Source: an uncultured Desulfobulbaceae bacterium (GTDB taxonomy: Bacteria > Desulfobacterota > Desulfobulbia > Desulfobulbales > Desulfocapsaceae). From it: a stretch of 44,381 bases of DNA. Both the position numbers and the translations under genes were made by a program. This document shows positions 25,166 through 33,574 of the stretch, piece by piece; within the stretch, counting starts at the first letter, position 1, and every line of letters begins with the position of its first letter. The stretch lies in assembly GCA_937910875.1 (NCBI GenBank), contig CALENA010000014.1, positions 1 through 44,381 on the forward strand. Direction: 5' to 3'. A model generated the notes under the pieces. The model saw only the letters and a list, made by a program, of their open reading frames with translations, made no database searches and was not told the origin of the DNA.

Positions 25166-25879
25166 ATGGCCTCAATACTGAATAAGCTGCCCTGGTTCAA
25201 GGCGCCTCATCCCCTGATTGCCCGGAACCGGGAGGCCTTTGATCGCTTTGATCAGTCGCGGCCCCTGGATGAATATACCTTTGTGGTCTGTGATACCGAA
25301 CTCACCGGCCTGAATCGGCGCCGGGATGAGATCATCTCCATCGGGGCGGTGATGATCAGGAATCTGCAGATCGATCTGTCGACGAGCTTTCACAGCTATA
25401 TCCGGCCAGACAATCTTGAGCACACCCGGGCAACGCTCGTCCACCGCATCACTCCGGAACAGCTGGAAGTGGCACCTCCCCTGAATGAGGTCCTGCCGGC
25501 CTTTGTCGAGTTTCTGGGGACCAGTCTTCTGGTCGGCCACCATGTTGCCCTTGATATGACCTTTCTCAATCAGGCCGCCAAGAGGGTTCTGGGCGCCACC
25601 CTGGCCAATCCCGGGGTAGATACAATGCGCATGGCCCAGGGCTATCGCCGGGTCCTGCTGGGGCAATATCACCAGCAGGGTGAGTCGCAGACCGGTTATT
25701 CTCTGGAGGCCCTGAGCCGTGAATACCGTTTGCCGCTCTTCCGGTCTCATGACGCCTTTGAGGATGCCATGCAGACGGCCTATCTTTTTCTGTTTTTGCT
25801 CAAGAAATTTCGCAAAGGTGGTCTGCTGACCCTCAAAGATATCTATCAGGCCGGTCGGGTCGGCAGTCTGCGCTATTAA
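25166..25879 (+). CDS. DnaQ-like 3'-5' exonuclease
   Basis: This 237-residue DEDD-family nuclease has ExoI FVVCDTELTGL (Asp and Glu metal ligands), ExoII GHHVALDMTFLNQA, and ExoIII HDAFEDAMQTA, giving the DEDDh set of Pol III epsilon-type enzymes. It lacks the clamp-binding tail and is not with dnaE, so it is a stand-alone member. It follows the CBS/DUF294 stop by 4 bp and belongs to the acetate module. This pairing is conserved in several proteobacteria, but why an exonuclease travels with acetate genes is unclear; hydrolysis of a nucleotide signal is one possibility. The start is ATG 25166. Confidence 0.9.
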   Translation: MASILNKLPWFKAPHPLIARNREAFDRFDQSRPLDEYTFVVCDTELTGLNRRRDEIISIGAVMIRNLQIDLSTSFHSYIRPDNLEHTRATLVHRITPEQLEVAPPLNEVLPAFVEFLGTSLLVGHHVALDMTFLNQAAKRVLGATLANPGVDTMRMAQGYRRVLLGQYHQQGESQTGYSLEALSREYRLPLFRSHDAFEDAMQTAYLFLFLLKKFRKGGLLTLKDIYQAGRVGSLRY

Positions 25880-26237
25880 AAGGAGGTGATTGATTCCGGT
25901 TTGTTGTTGGGCCGCCTGATGCTGCAGATAAAGGCGCGGGAAAGGATTGGGATGGCGCTTTGGTCATGTTGATCTGTTGTCGCTGAATGTATTTTTTGTT
26001 TGGATGGGCACATTTTTTGCTTTGAAGATGGGATGGAGTGTGCTCGGGCGCATCTTTTCTGGTAACCAGTTAAGATGTCATGGTTAAATTTTAGTTTCAG
26101 TTTCTGTTTCAATGCGGTTATTGTCCATAAAATCTTAGTATTTTTGTGGTGATCACGCATTGACAGCGTTTGTTTGCCTGTGATATAAGACCGAAGCTGA
26201 AGCTATTCATCAGTAAAATTTAAGAGAGGAGGGGAGT
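25880..26237. other. 358-bp intergenic region before the symporter pair
   Basis: I see no gene here. The 5' part holds no clear terminator, and a perfect AAGGAGGTGAT sequence right after the exonuclease stop (about 25880-25890) is not followed by a start codon at proper spacing. The 3' end holds a good promoter (26160-26189) and a GTGATCAC dyad just upstream at about 26149-26156. Confidence 0.6.
26160..26189 (+). promoter_or_regulatory. sigma70-type promoter of the acetate symporter operon
   Basis: A perfect TTGACA (26160-26165) and TATAAG (26184-26189) are separated by 18 bases, 48 bp before the DUF4212 ATG. The palindrome GTGATCAC lies immediately upstream (26149-26156), in a position suited to an activator. 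The symporter genes therefore have their own promoter in addition to any readthrough from acs. Confidence 0.7.
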
Positions 26238-26489
26238 ATGAGTAACGCACAGTTGTACTGGCAGGCGAATCTCCGATTAGTCATCGGGTGTCTCATCGTC
26301 TGGTTCGTTGTTTCATTTGGTTTCGGTATTTTTCTGGTTGACCAATTGAATGCCTATTCACTTGGGGGGTATAAACTGGGATTTTGGTTTGCTCAGCAGG
26401 GATCCATTTACACCTTTGTGTTCCTGATTTTCTTTTATGCGATTCGAATGAATGTTCTTGACCGCAAGTTCGGCGTTCATGAAGACTAA
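26238..26489 (+). CDS. DUF4212 symporter small subunit
   Basis: This 83-residue protein has two membrane helices (about residues 13-34 and 53-74) and the typical start with YWQANLRLVIGCLIVWF. Family members are almost always encoded directly before a sodium/solute symporter of the VC_2705 type and are thought to be its small subunit. The RBS is AGGAGGGGAG, just ahead of the ATG at 26238. The symporter gene follows after 15 bp. Confidence 0.95.
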   Translation: MSNAQLYWQANLRLVIGCLIVWFVVSFGFGIFLVDQLNAYSLGGYKLGFWFAQQGSIYTFVFLIFFYAIRMNVLDRKFGVHED

Positions 26490-26504
26490 ATAGGAGACAC
26501 GAAC

Positions 26505-28286
26505 ATGGATCTTAAAACATTGACCTTTCTGGTGGTGGGCGCGACCTTTGCCCTCTACATCTTTATTGCTATCCGCTCCCGGGCCAAAACCACTTCTGAG
26601 TTTTATGTGGCCGGCAAGGGTGTTCATCCGATCCTGAACGGTATGGCGACCGGCGCCGACTGGATGTCTGCGGCCTCGTTTATCTCCATGGCCGGCCTCA
26701 TTGCCTTCAAGGGCTACGACGCCTCGGTCTATCTCATGGGCTGGACCGGTGGTTATGTCCTGCTGGCCATGCTTTTGGCCCCGTATCTCCGCAAGTACGG
26801 CAAGTTCACCGTGCCCGAGTTTATCGGTGACCGCTTTTATTCCAACGGCGCCCGGGTTATGGCCGTTATCTGCCTGATCACGGCCTCCATCACCTATGTT
26901 ATCGGCCAGATGAAGGGAATCGGCGTTGCCTTTTCCCGCTTCCTCGAGGTTGATTTTTCAGTCGGTCTGGTGGCCGGTATGGTGATCGTCTTTATCTATG
27001 CCGTTCTCGGCGGTATGAAAGGTGTTACCAACACCCAGATTGCCCAGTATTGTGTTCTTATCTTTGCCTATACCGTTCCTGCCATCTTTATCTCCCTGCA
27101 GTTGACCGGTAGCTTTCTGCCCCAGGTCGGTCTGGGTTCAATGATGGCCGACGGCAGTGGCGTCTATTTGCTCGATAAGTTGGACAAGTCTCTGGTGGAT
27201 CTGGGTTTTGCCGCCTACACCACACAGAAGGGTTCGACTCTGGATATCTTTCTGCTCACCATGTCGCTGATGATCGGAACGGCTGGTCTGCCCCATGTCA
27301 TCATGCGTTTCTTCACCGTGCCCAAGGTCAAAGATGCCCGCTTTTCAGCCGGCTGGGCCCTGGTCTTTATTGCCATTCTCTATACCACCGCTCCGGCAGT
27401 TGGCGCCATGGCTCGTCTCAACCTGATGAACACCATTCAGATTGGCGAGGTGGGCAGCCCGGAAGGAAATCTCAAGTATGATGATCGTCCTCAGTGGTTC
27501 AAAAACTGGGAGAAGACCGGTCTGCTGCATTATGAAGACAAGAATAATGATGGCCGTATCCAGTATTATGGCGGGGCCCCTGATTTTGCCGCCACAGCCG
27601 CTGCTGCCGGCTGGGCCGGAAACGAGATGGTCAAGGTTGACCGGGATATCATGGTTCTAGCCAATCCTGAGATCGCCAAGTTGCCCAACTGGACCATCGC
27701 CCTGGTTGCTGCCGGTGGTATTGCCGCGGCTCTGTCCACGGCTGCCGGTCTGTTGCTGGCCATTTCTTCGGCCATTTCCCATGATCTCTGCAAGAGTATC
27801 TGGTTCAAGGACATGGATGACAAGGCTGAGCTGCTGGCCAGTCGTATTGCCATGGCCGGTGCCATCTGTGTGGCCGGTTATCTGGGCCTGAATCCTCCGG
27901 GATTTGCCGCTCAGGTTGTGGCCCTGGCCTTTGGTCTGGCCGCATCATCCCTGTTCCCGGTCATCATGCTGGGAATCTTTGACAAGCGCTGTAACCGCGC
28001 CGGTGCCATTTTTGGTATGATGACCGGTCTGGGAACGACTCTGGTCTATATCTTCTGGTTCAAGGGCTGGTTCTTTGTCAAGTCCACGGCCATGGCTGCC
28101 GATACCGCCGATCAGTGGCTGTTCGGGATCTCCCCCGGTTCCTTCGGGGCCGTTGGTGCGCTGCTGAACTTTGCAGTGGCCATTGCAGTCTCCCGGATGA
28201 CGACACCTCCGCCCGAGCATATCCAGCACCTGGTTGAGGATATTCGTGTCCCCATGGGTGCCGGTGGTGCCAATATGGATCATTGA
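26505..28286 (+). CDS. sodium/solute symporter (VC_2705 type), probable acetate permease
   Basis: This 593-residue inner-membrane transporter of the SSS family (ActP-like) has about 13 helices. Family segments are visible: FYVAGKGVHPILNGMATGAD and WMSAASFISMAG, then TVPEFIGDRFYSNGARV. A long soluble loop (about residues 305-380) contains DKNNDGRIQYYGG, a DxNxDG loop resembling an EF-hand Ca2+ site, which I believe is usual in this subfamily. With DUF4212, acs and the CBS/DUF294 protein it forms the acetate module, so Na+-coupled acetate (or short-chain acid) uptake is the likely role. A strong terminator follows. Confidence 0.93.
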   Translation: MDLKTLTFLVVGATFALYIFIAIRSRAKTTSEFYVAGKGVHPILNGMATGADWMSAASFISMAGLIAFKGYDASVYLMGWTGGYVLLAMLLAPYLRKYGKFTVPEFIGDRFYSNGARVMAVICLITASITYVIGQMKGIGVAFSRFLEVDFSVGLVAGMVIVFIYAVLGGMKGVTNTQIAQYCVLIFAYTVPAIFISLQLTGSFLPQVGLGSMMADGSGVYLLDKLDKSLVDLGFAAYTTQKGSTLDIFLLTMSLMIGTAGLPHVIMRFFTVPKVKDARFSAGWALVFIAILYTTAPAVGAMARLNLMNTIQIGEVGSPEGNLKYDDRPQWFKNWEKTGLLHYEDKNNDGRIQYYGGAPDFAATAAAAGWAGNEMVKVDRDIMVLANPEIAKLPNWTIALVAAGGIAAALSTAAGLLLAISSAISHDLCKSIWFKDMDDKAELLASRIAMAGAICVAGYLGLNPPGFAAQVVALAFGLAASSLFPVIMLGIFDKRCNRAGAIFGMMTGLGTTLVYIFWFKGWFFVKSTAMAADTADQWLFGISPGSFGAVGALLNFAVAIAVSRMTTPPPEHIQHLVEDIRVPMGAGGANMDH

Positions 28287-28340
28287 TTCGAAACTGAATC
28301 TCTGATCGCGCTGCTTCTGTCGTAAAGGCAGAGAGACAGA

Positions 28341-28379
28341 AAAAAACGCATCCGTAATACTTTACGGATGCGTTTTTTT
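28341..28379 (+). terminator. Rho-independent terminator, likely bidirectional
   Basis: A perfect 11-bp stem CGCATCCGTAA / TTACGGATGCG with a 4-nt loop is flanked by A6 on the left and T7 on the right. It closes the acetate symporter operon 55 bp after the stop; the A-tract would also let it work on the opposite strand. Confidence 0.93.
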
Positions 28380-28462
28380 GTTTTAATACTCGGGACAGGC
28401 CGAACGGTTCTGAGTCTTGCGGACGTTCTTTTTGTCATTCTGGATAGAGTGGGTTGTGAGGC

Positions 28463-29017
28463 ATGAGTCATCTGTTAACTCCGGCAGAGTGTTGTCTGCA
28501 TATTATTGATCCCCAGGAACGCCTGATGGCCCAGATCCATGAGGCCGATCGGGTGAGTGCTGTCATCCGTCAATTGATTGCCTGTGCCAGGATCATCGGG
28601 GTGCCGATCATTGCCAATACCCAGTATAAAAAGGGATTGGGGCCCTATGTGGCCGAGCTTGAGGAGTTGGTCCAGGGCGTTCCTCGGCCGGACAAGGTTG
28701 AGTTCAATGCCCTGGCCCATCCAGAGACTCTGGCCCTGGTCAAAGGGCTGCCCGATACCGTGAATACCCTGATTATGGCCGGTGTCGAGACCCACATCTG
28801 TATCTGTCAGACGGCCCTTGCCGCCCTGGACATGGGGCTGACTCCCTGGATCGTGGCCGATGGTGTCTCTTCGCGGACCCTGCGTAACCATGAACTGGGT
28901 CTGGCCCGTCTGGCCGCGGCCGGTGCCGTGATCGGCCCTGCCGAAATGATTATCTACCAGCTTCTGGGACGGGCCGGTACCCCGGAATTCAAGGCCGTCC
29001 TGCCCCATATAGTCTGA
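28463..29017 (+). CDS. isochorismatase-family cysteine hydrolase
   Basis: This 184-residue soluble hydrolase has the family triad: Asp in HIIDPQERL (near residue 16), Lys in RPDKVEFNAL (near residue 76) and the nucleophile Cys in GVETHICICQTAL. It is shorter than true isochorismatase and lacks its carrier domain; it is closest to the YcaC-like or nicotinamidase-like hydrolases, so the substrate cannot be named. The start at 28463 has GTGAGG just before it. It lies 33 bp upstream of alaS, so they may be cotranscribed. Confidence 0.88.
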   Translation: MSHLLTPAECCLHIIDPQERLMAQIHEADRVSAVIRQLIACARIIGVPIIANTQYKKGLGPYVAELEELVQGVPRPDKVEFNALAHPETLALVKGLPDTVNTLIMAGVETHICICQTALAALDMGLTPWIVADGVSSRTLRNHELGLARLAAAGAVIGPAEMIIYQLLGRAGTPEFKAVLPHIV

Positions 29018-29050
29018 ACTTCTTATTCCTTTAAATCTGATTGCACGCCC

Positions 29051-31699
29051 ATGACTGGAAACAATATCCGCCAAAAATTTCTCACCTATTTTCAAGATAA
29101 AAATCATACGGTGGTGGAGAGCTCATCCCTGGTCCCCCAGGACGATCCGACCCTGCTGTTTACTAATGCGGGAATGGTTCAGTTCAAGACCGTGTTCATG
29201 GGAGAAGATCGTCGTGATTACGTGCGGGCCGTGACCTCTCAGCGTTGCGTTCGTGCCGGTGGCAAGCACAATGATCTGGAGAATGTTGGCTATACGGCCC
29301 GGCATCATACTTTTTTCGAGATGCTCGGCAATTTCTCCTTTGGTGATTATTTCAAGGAAGAGGCCATCCGCCTGGCCTGGGATTTCCTGGTCCATGAACT
29401 GGGGGTTCCAGCCGAGAAGCTCTGGGTCTCGATTTTTGATGACGATGATGAGGCCTATGGTCTGTGGAACCAGATCAAGGAACTGCCCCCGGGCAGGATC
29501 GTGCGCATGGGCGAGAAGGATAACTTCTGGTCCATGGGTGACACCGGACCCTGTGGTCCGTGTTCCGAGATCCATATTGATCAGGGGGTTGAGGCCGGCT
29601 GTGGCCGACCGGACTGCGCCCTGGGCTGTGACTGTGATCGCTTTCTCGAGTTGTGGAATCTGGTCTTCATGCAGTTTAATCGCAGCGCCGACGGGACCAT
29701 GACCCCGTTGCCCAAACCCAGCATCGACACCGGCATGGGGCTTGAACGGGTGGCCGCTGTCCTGCAGGGCAAGGTCAACAATTACGACTCTGATCTGTTT
29801 GCTCCGGTGGTTAAGCAACTGGAGACCCTCTCCAGGCGCAGCTATAAAGGGGCCGCGGCCGATCGTGTGGCCATGCGGGTCATTGCCGATCATGCCCGCG
29901 CCACCACCTTTCTGGTGGCCGACGGGGTTCTGCCCTCCAATGAGGGTCGGGGCTATGTCCTGCGTCGCATCATGCGTCGGGCCATCCGCTATGGCCGGAA
30001 TCTGGGCCTGAAGGATCTGTTTCTGGAGCCGGTCTGCCTGGTGGTGATCGAGGGAATGGTGGGGGCCTATCCTCATCTGGCCCAGGCCCGTGAGTTGCTG
30101 GTCAAGGTGGTCAATCACGAGGAGGAGCGTTTTCGTGAGACCCTGGAGAATGGCCTGAATCTCCTTGACGAGGAGATCGCCCGCATAGCGACAACAGACA
30201 AGCACCTGATCAGCGGTGAGTTTATCTTTAAGCTCTATGATACCTTTGGTTTTCCGGTTGATATTGTCCGGGACATCTCGCTGGAGCAGAATGTGGCCTT
30301 TGACGAGAACGGCTTCAGGGTCGCCATGGAGCGTCAGCGCGCCCAGAGTCGGGCCTCGCACAAGAGCGGCACGGTTCAGGGTCGATCAGAAGGGGTGCGT
30401 CATCTGGCCGAGGCCGGAGTGCGCAGCGAGTTTATCGGCTATGATCACCTCAGCGCAACCAGCAAGGTTCTAGGGCTTCTGGCCCTGGATGGGGTGATCC
30501 TGCAGCAGGCCGGAGCCGGGGACGAGATCCGGGTCCTGACTGCATCCACCCCCTTTTATGGTGAGTCCGGTGGTCAGCTGGGCGACCGGGGAAAACTGAT
30601 CTGGTCTGGTGGACAGGCGCAGGTCCTGGATACCACCATGCAGGGTGAGGGAATGATCCTGCACCGGGTGCGGGTGGAGAAGGGGACTCTGGTCCAGGAC
30701 ATGCAGATCGAACTGTCCGTAGATCAAGATCTGCGCGGGGATACGGCCGGGAACCATACGGCGACCCACCTGCTCCAGGCAGCCCTGCAGGCGGTCCTGG
30801 GTGATCATGTTAAACAGTCCGGCTCCCTGGTGGGGGCAGGTCGTCTCCGTTTTGATTTTACCCATTTTTCTCAACCGACCGCTGCGGAACTGCGCCGGGT
30901 CGAAGAGCGGGTCAATGGGATGATTCGTGCGGACGTCTCCCTTGATGTTCGGATTCTGGCCCGTGATCAGGCCGTTCAGGCAGGGGCCATGGCCCTGTTT
31001 GGCGAGAAGTATGGTGATGAGGTACGGGTGGTTGCGGTGCCGGGCTACAGCAAGGAGCTGTGCGGCGGGACCCATGTGCGGTCCACGGGCGAGATTGGCC
31101 TCTTCAAGATCATCAGCGAAAGTGGGATTGCCGCTGGGATCAGACGCATTGAGGCCCTGACTGGCCGGGCCGCCCTGGCCCAGGTCCAGGATCAGGCCGA
31201 ACGGGAGCAGGAACTCTGCCGACGGCTCAATGTCCTGCCTGAGGCCGTGGCTGACAAGGTTGAATCATTGTTCGTGGCTCAGAAACAGCTGGAAAAAAAG
31301 GTAGCTGAGCTCTCGGCCCGCCTGGCGGCCACAGACCTGGATGGCCTCTTGAGTCAGGCCACCCTGGTGGAGGGCGTGCGCGTTGTGGCAGCGGAGGTCC
31401 CCCTGGACAGTGCCAAGACCCTGCGGGACCTTGGTGACCGGGTGCGGGAACGCATGGTCTCAGGTGTTGCTGTGCTGGGCGGTGTGGTTGATGGCAAGGC
31501 CGCGATTCTGGCCATTGTCTCCAGGGATCTGGTGAAAAGTGTTCCTGCCGGGGCCTTGATCAAGGCGGTTGCAGCCCTGGTGGGCGGCAAGGGCGGTGGT
31601 CGTCCGGACATGGCCCAGGCCGGTGGCCCCATGGCCGACAAACTCCCTGAGGCCATAGCCTCTGTGGGCGATTGCGTCCGTAAAATCATGGCTGGCTGA
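29051..31699 (+). CDS. alaS: alanyl-tRNA synthetase
   Basis: This 882-residue cytosolic enzyme charges tRNA-Ala. It has the class II core (residues 1-260) with TNAGMVQFK, RCVRAGGKHNDLENVG and GMGLERVAAVLQG, then the tRNA-recognition domain. The editing domain has HTATHLLQAAL and CGGTHVRSTGEIG, whose His and Cys residues bind zinc and clear mischarged Ser/Gly. The C-terminal C-Ala dimerisation domain ends the protein. Length is typical. The start at 29051 (MTGNNIRQKF) has a weak ribosome site. No T-box or other leader is visible in the 33-bp gap upstream. Confidence 0.98.
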   Translation: MTGNNIRQKFLTYFQDKNHTVVESSSLVPQDDPTLLFTNAGMVQFKTVFMGEDRRDYVRAVTSQRCVRAGGKHNDLENVGYTARHHTFFEMLGNFSFGDYFKEEAIRLAWDFLVHELGVPAEKLWVSIFDDDDEAYGLWNQIKELPPGRIVRMGEKDNFWSMGDTGPCGPCSEIHIDQGVEAGCGRPDCALGCDCDRFLELWNLVFMQFNRSADGTMTPLPKPSIDTGMGLERVAAVLQGKVNNYDSDLFAPVVKQLETLSRRSYKGAAADRVAMRVIADHARATTFLVADGVLPSNEGRGYVLRRIMRRAIRYGRNLGLKDLFLEPVCLVVIEGMVGAYPHLAQARELLVKVVNHEEERFRETLENGLNLLDEEIARIATTDKHLISGEFIFKLYDTFGFPVDIVRDISLEQNVAFDENGFRVAMERQRAQSRASHKSGTVQGRSEGVRHLAEAGVRSEFIGYDHLSATSKVLGLLALDGVILQQAGAGDEIRVLTASTPFYGESGGQLGDRGKLIWSGGQAQVLDTTMQGEGMILHRVRVEKGTLVQDMQIELSVDQDLRGDTAGNHTATHLLQAALQAVLGDHVKQSGSLVGAGRLRFDFTHFSQPTAAELRRVEERVNGMIRADVSLDVRILARDQAVQAGAMALFGEKYGDEVRVVAVPGYSKELCGGTHVRSTGEIGLFKIISESGIAAGIRRIEALTGRAALAQVQDQAEREQELCRRLNVLPEAVADKVESLFVAQKQLEKKVAELSARLAATDLDGLLSQATLVEGVRVVAAEVPLDSAKTLRDLGDRVRERMVSGVAVLGGVVDGKAAILAIVSRDLVKSVPAGALIKAVAALVGGKGGGRPDMAQAGGPMADKLPEAIASVGDCVRKIMAG

Positions 31700-31792
31700 A
31701 AGTATTGACAGTCACTCAGTAAACGATCCAAGCGACTGATAACATACTATTTATCCGTCTGATGGCCCTGTTCAATAAAGTTTATAAAAAAG

Positions 31793-31821
31793 TTGACAGC
31801 CCCCCCCTTATGGGGTAAAAC
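31793..31821 (+). promoter_or_regulatory. promoter of the ATP synthase operon
   Basis: A perfect TTGACA (31793-31798) and TAAAAC (31816-31821) are separated by 17 bases, about 78 bp before the first start codon. A short CCCC-TTAT-GGGG dyad lies within the spacer. The gap from alaS (31700-31898) holds no terminator that I can see. Confidence 0.65.
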
Positions 31822-31898
31822 CGTCTTTCGTAATGTGAATCACCATTCATTTTGAGTGGAGTTTTCCGAGTCATCTTCGTGGATCAGGAGCGTATCAT

Positions 31899-32324
31899 AT
31901 GATTACAATGGATATCACCCTCGTGATGCAGATCGTGAACATGATTATACTCATGTTCGTGCTCAATGCTGTTATTTATAAACCTGTACTGAAGGTCCTG
32001 CGGGATCGGGCCAATAAGCTGCAGGGAATGAATGATGGGATTGTAAAGCTTGAGGAGAATGCCCGTCGTCGTCAGGATGAGGTTGACTCCAAGATGGCAA
32101 CAGCTTCAGGCAAGGCCAAGGCCGCGCTTGATGGTGCACGGGCCGAGGCCCAGACTGCCGGCGATCTGCGGCTTGCAGCCATCAAGGCCGAGTCCGATGC
32201 GGTGAAGGAAAAGGAATTGAGCGATGTGCGGTCAGAGATAGCATCCGCTCGCCAGGAGTTGCAGGCGGGACTGGATGGTTTTGCTACTGCCATGGCCGGA
32301 AAAATACTCGGAAGGAGTCTCTAA
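31899..32324 (+). CDS. atpF': F1Fo ATP synthase subunit b' (first b-type subunit)
   Basis: This 141-residue stator subunit has one N-terminal membrane helix (ITLVMQIVNMIILMFVLNAVI), then KPVLKVLRDR and a long charged amphipathic helix (residues about 35-130), which is the b-type peripheral stalk. Short length and the paired second b gene mark it as the b' member of a heterodimeric stalk. AGGAG precedes ATG 31899 by eight bases; a second ATG at 31908 is possible. It opens an operon that has no a or c gene; these must lie elsewhere. Confidence 0.9.
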   Translation: MITMDITLVMQIVNMIILMFVLNAVIYKPVLKVLRDRANKLQGMNDGIVKLEENARRRQDEVDSKMATASGKAKAALDGARAEAQTAGDLRLAAIKAESDAVKEKELSDVRSEIASARQELQAGLDGFATAMAGKILGRSL

Positions 32325-32325
32325 G

Positions 32326-33030
32326 ATGAAGAGAGGGATGCTGATAGTGGGAAAGGGCGCCCTGTTGGCCGCTGCTCTGTGGTTCGGGCTTGCCGCAGGG
32401 ACAGGTTGGGCGAGCACGCACGGTGAGAGCCCGGCTGCACCTGCCGAGGCTCAGGCTATGGTTCAGGAACATGGGGCACCGGTTGATGCCCATGGGGCAG
32501 CCGTTGAAGGCGCGGCAGGCGAGCACGCAGTGCCCAACAGCCTCTCACCGGCCAAATTGAAGGACCTTGGCTGGCGGGTGATGAACTTTATTGCCCTGAT
32601 GCTGATCCTGGTCAAGTTTGCGGCCAAACCTCTTGGTTCGGCCTTGTCCGGACGACGGAGGCAGATCGGCGAAGAGATTCGTGACCTGGAAGAAAAGAAG
32701 GCCGCGGCTGAGCGCTCCTATCAGGAGTTTTCTGCCAAGCTGGCCTCAGTTGAAAAAGAGATCGGGACTATCGTTGACAAGGCGGTGGCTCAGGCCGAGA
32801 TTGAGAAGGCCAAGATTCTTGAGCGGGCCGAGAAAGCCGCCGAGGATATTCAGCGTCAGGCCAAAATGGTGATCGCCAATGAGGTCACTGCCGCAAAACG
32901 TGCACTCAAGAACGAGGTGGCCGATCAGGCAGCGCTGTTGGCTGAGGAGATAGTCAAAAAGAATCTGACTCCTACGGATCAGGTTAAGATTGTCGAAGAT
33001 TACTTGGACAGAGTGGGAGCCGTACAGTGA
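32326..33030 (+). CDS. atpF: F1Fo ATP synthase subunit b with N-terminal extension
   Basis: This 234-residue subunit differs from ordinary b (about 160). It starts with a hydrophobic segment ending in GWAST (about residues 6-31), which looks like a signal peptide or extra helix. An Ala/His/Glu-rich linker (about 32-75) follows, then the membrane helix VMNFIALMLILVKFAAKPL and the charged stalk helix. It follows b' by one base and overlaps atpH by 4 bp. AAGGAG lies eight bases before ATG 32326. The stalk part pairs with b' to hold the F1 head. Whether the first segment is cleaved is unknown. Confidence 0.9.
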   Translation: MKRGMLIVGKGALLAAALWFGLAAGTGWASTHGESPAAPAEAQAMVQEHGAPVDAHGAAVEGAAGEHAVPNSLSPAKLKDLGWRVMNFIALMLILVKFAAKPLGSALSGRRRQIGEEIRDLEEKKAAAERSYQEFSAKLASVEKEIGTIVDKAVAQAEIEKAKILERAEKAAEDIQRQAKMVIANEVTAAKRALKNEVADQAALLAEEIVKKNLTPTDQVKIVEDYLDRVGAVQ

Positions 33031-33572
33031 AACAGACGATCCTCGCGCGCAGATATGCCAAGGCCATTTTCATGGTCGGCACGGAAGAAGGGAAGTACGA
33101 AGAGTACAATGAAGCACTTCAGGGAGTGGCTGGTCTCTATGCCTCGAATCCAGAAGTTGTTGACGCCCTGACCAATCCCCTTTATCCTCTTGATGTTCGG
33201 CAGAAGGTCATGGTTGGTATGATCGCTTCCATGGGAGTGGAAAAGATCATGGCCAATTTTCTCAATCTGCTGGTTGAGAAGAAACGGGCCGCCATTCTTC
33301 CTGAGATTGCTGAAGAGTTTAAACACATGGTGGACGAGATCAAGAACGTCAGCCATGGTACAGTTGTTTCAGCCGTTGAGCTGGACGAAGAGTTGCAGGG
33401 CAAGATTCGGGAGACACTTGAAAAGTTAACTGGCAAGAAAGTGGAGCTGACCACGACCATAGATTCTTCGATCATCGGCGGAATTGTCGCCCAGGTCGGC
33501 GACCTGGTGTTGGATGGGAGTATCAGGACCCAGCTTGCAAGTCTTAAAGATTCCATTAAAGGGAGAGAGTAA
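33027..33572 (+). CDS. atpH: ATP synthase subunit delta
   Basis: This 181-residue subunit links F1 to the peripheral stalk. It begins with the family signature [11 protein letters not shown]. Its all-alpha N-terminal domain (about 1-105) is followed by the C-terminal part, which carries the TAVEL-like segment [17 protein letters not shown] and the Gly-rich ending [18 protein letters not shown]. It overlaps atpF by 4 bp and sits two bases before atpA, so translation is coupled. Confidence 0.96.
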   Translation: MKQTILARRYAKAIFMVGTEEGKYEEYNEALQGVAGLYASNPEVVDALTNPLYPLDVRQKVMVGMIASMGVEKIMANFLNLLVEKKRAAILPEIAEEFKHMVDEIKNVSHGTVVSAVELDEELQGKIRETLEKLTGKKVELTTTIDSSIIGGIVAQVGDLVLDGSIRTQLASLKDSIKGRE

Positions 33573-33574
33573 CA

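Noticed and set aside
22882-25200. Minus-strand open frame of 772 codons opposite the CBS/DUF294 gene
   Set aside because: It is an antisense shadow of well-recognised plus-strand genes and the protein has no family features; codon bias of the sense gene keeps the frame open.
25880-25890. Perfect Shine-Dalgarno-like AAGGAGGTGAT after the exonuclease stop
   Set aside because: No start codon with a usable reading frame follows at 5-10 bases.
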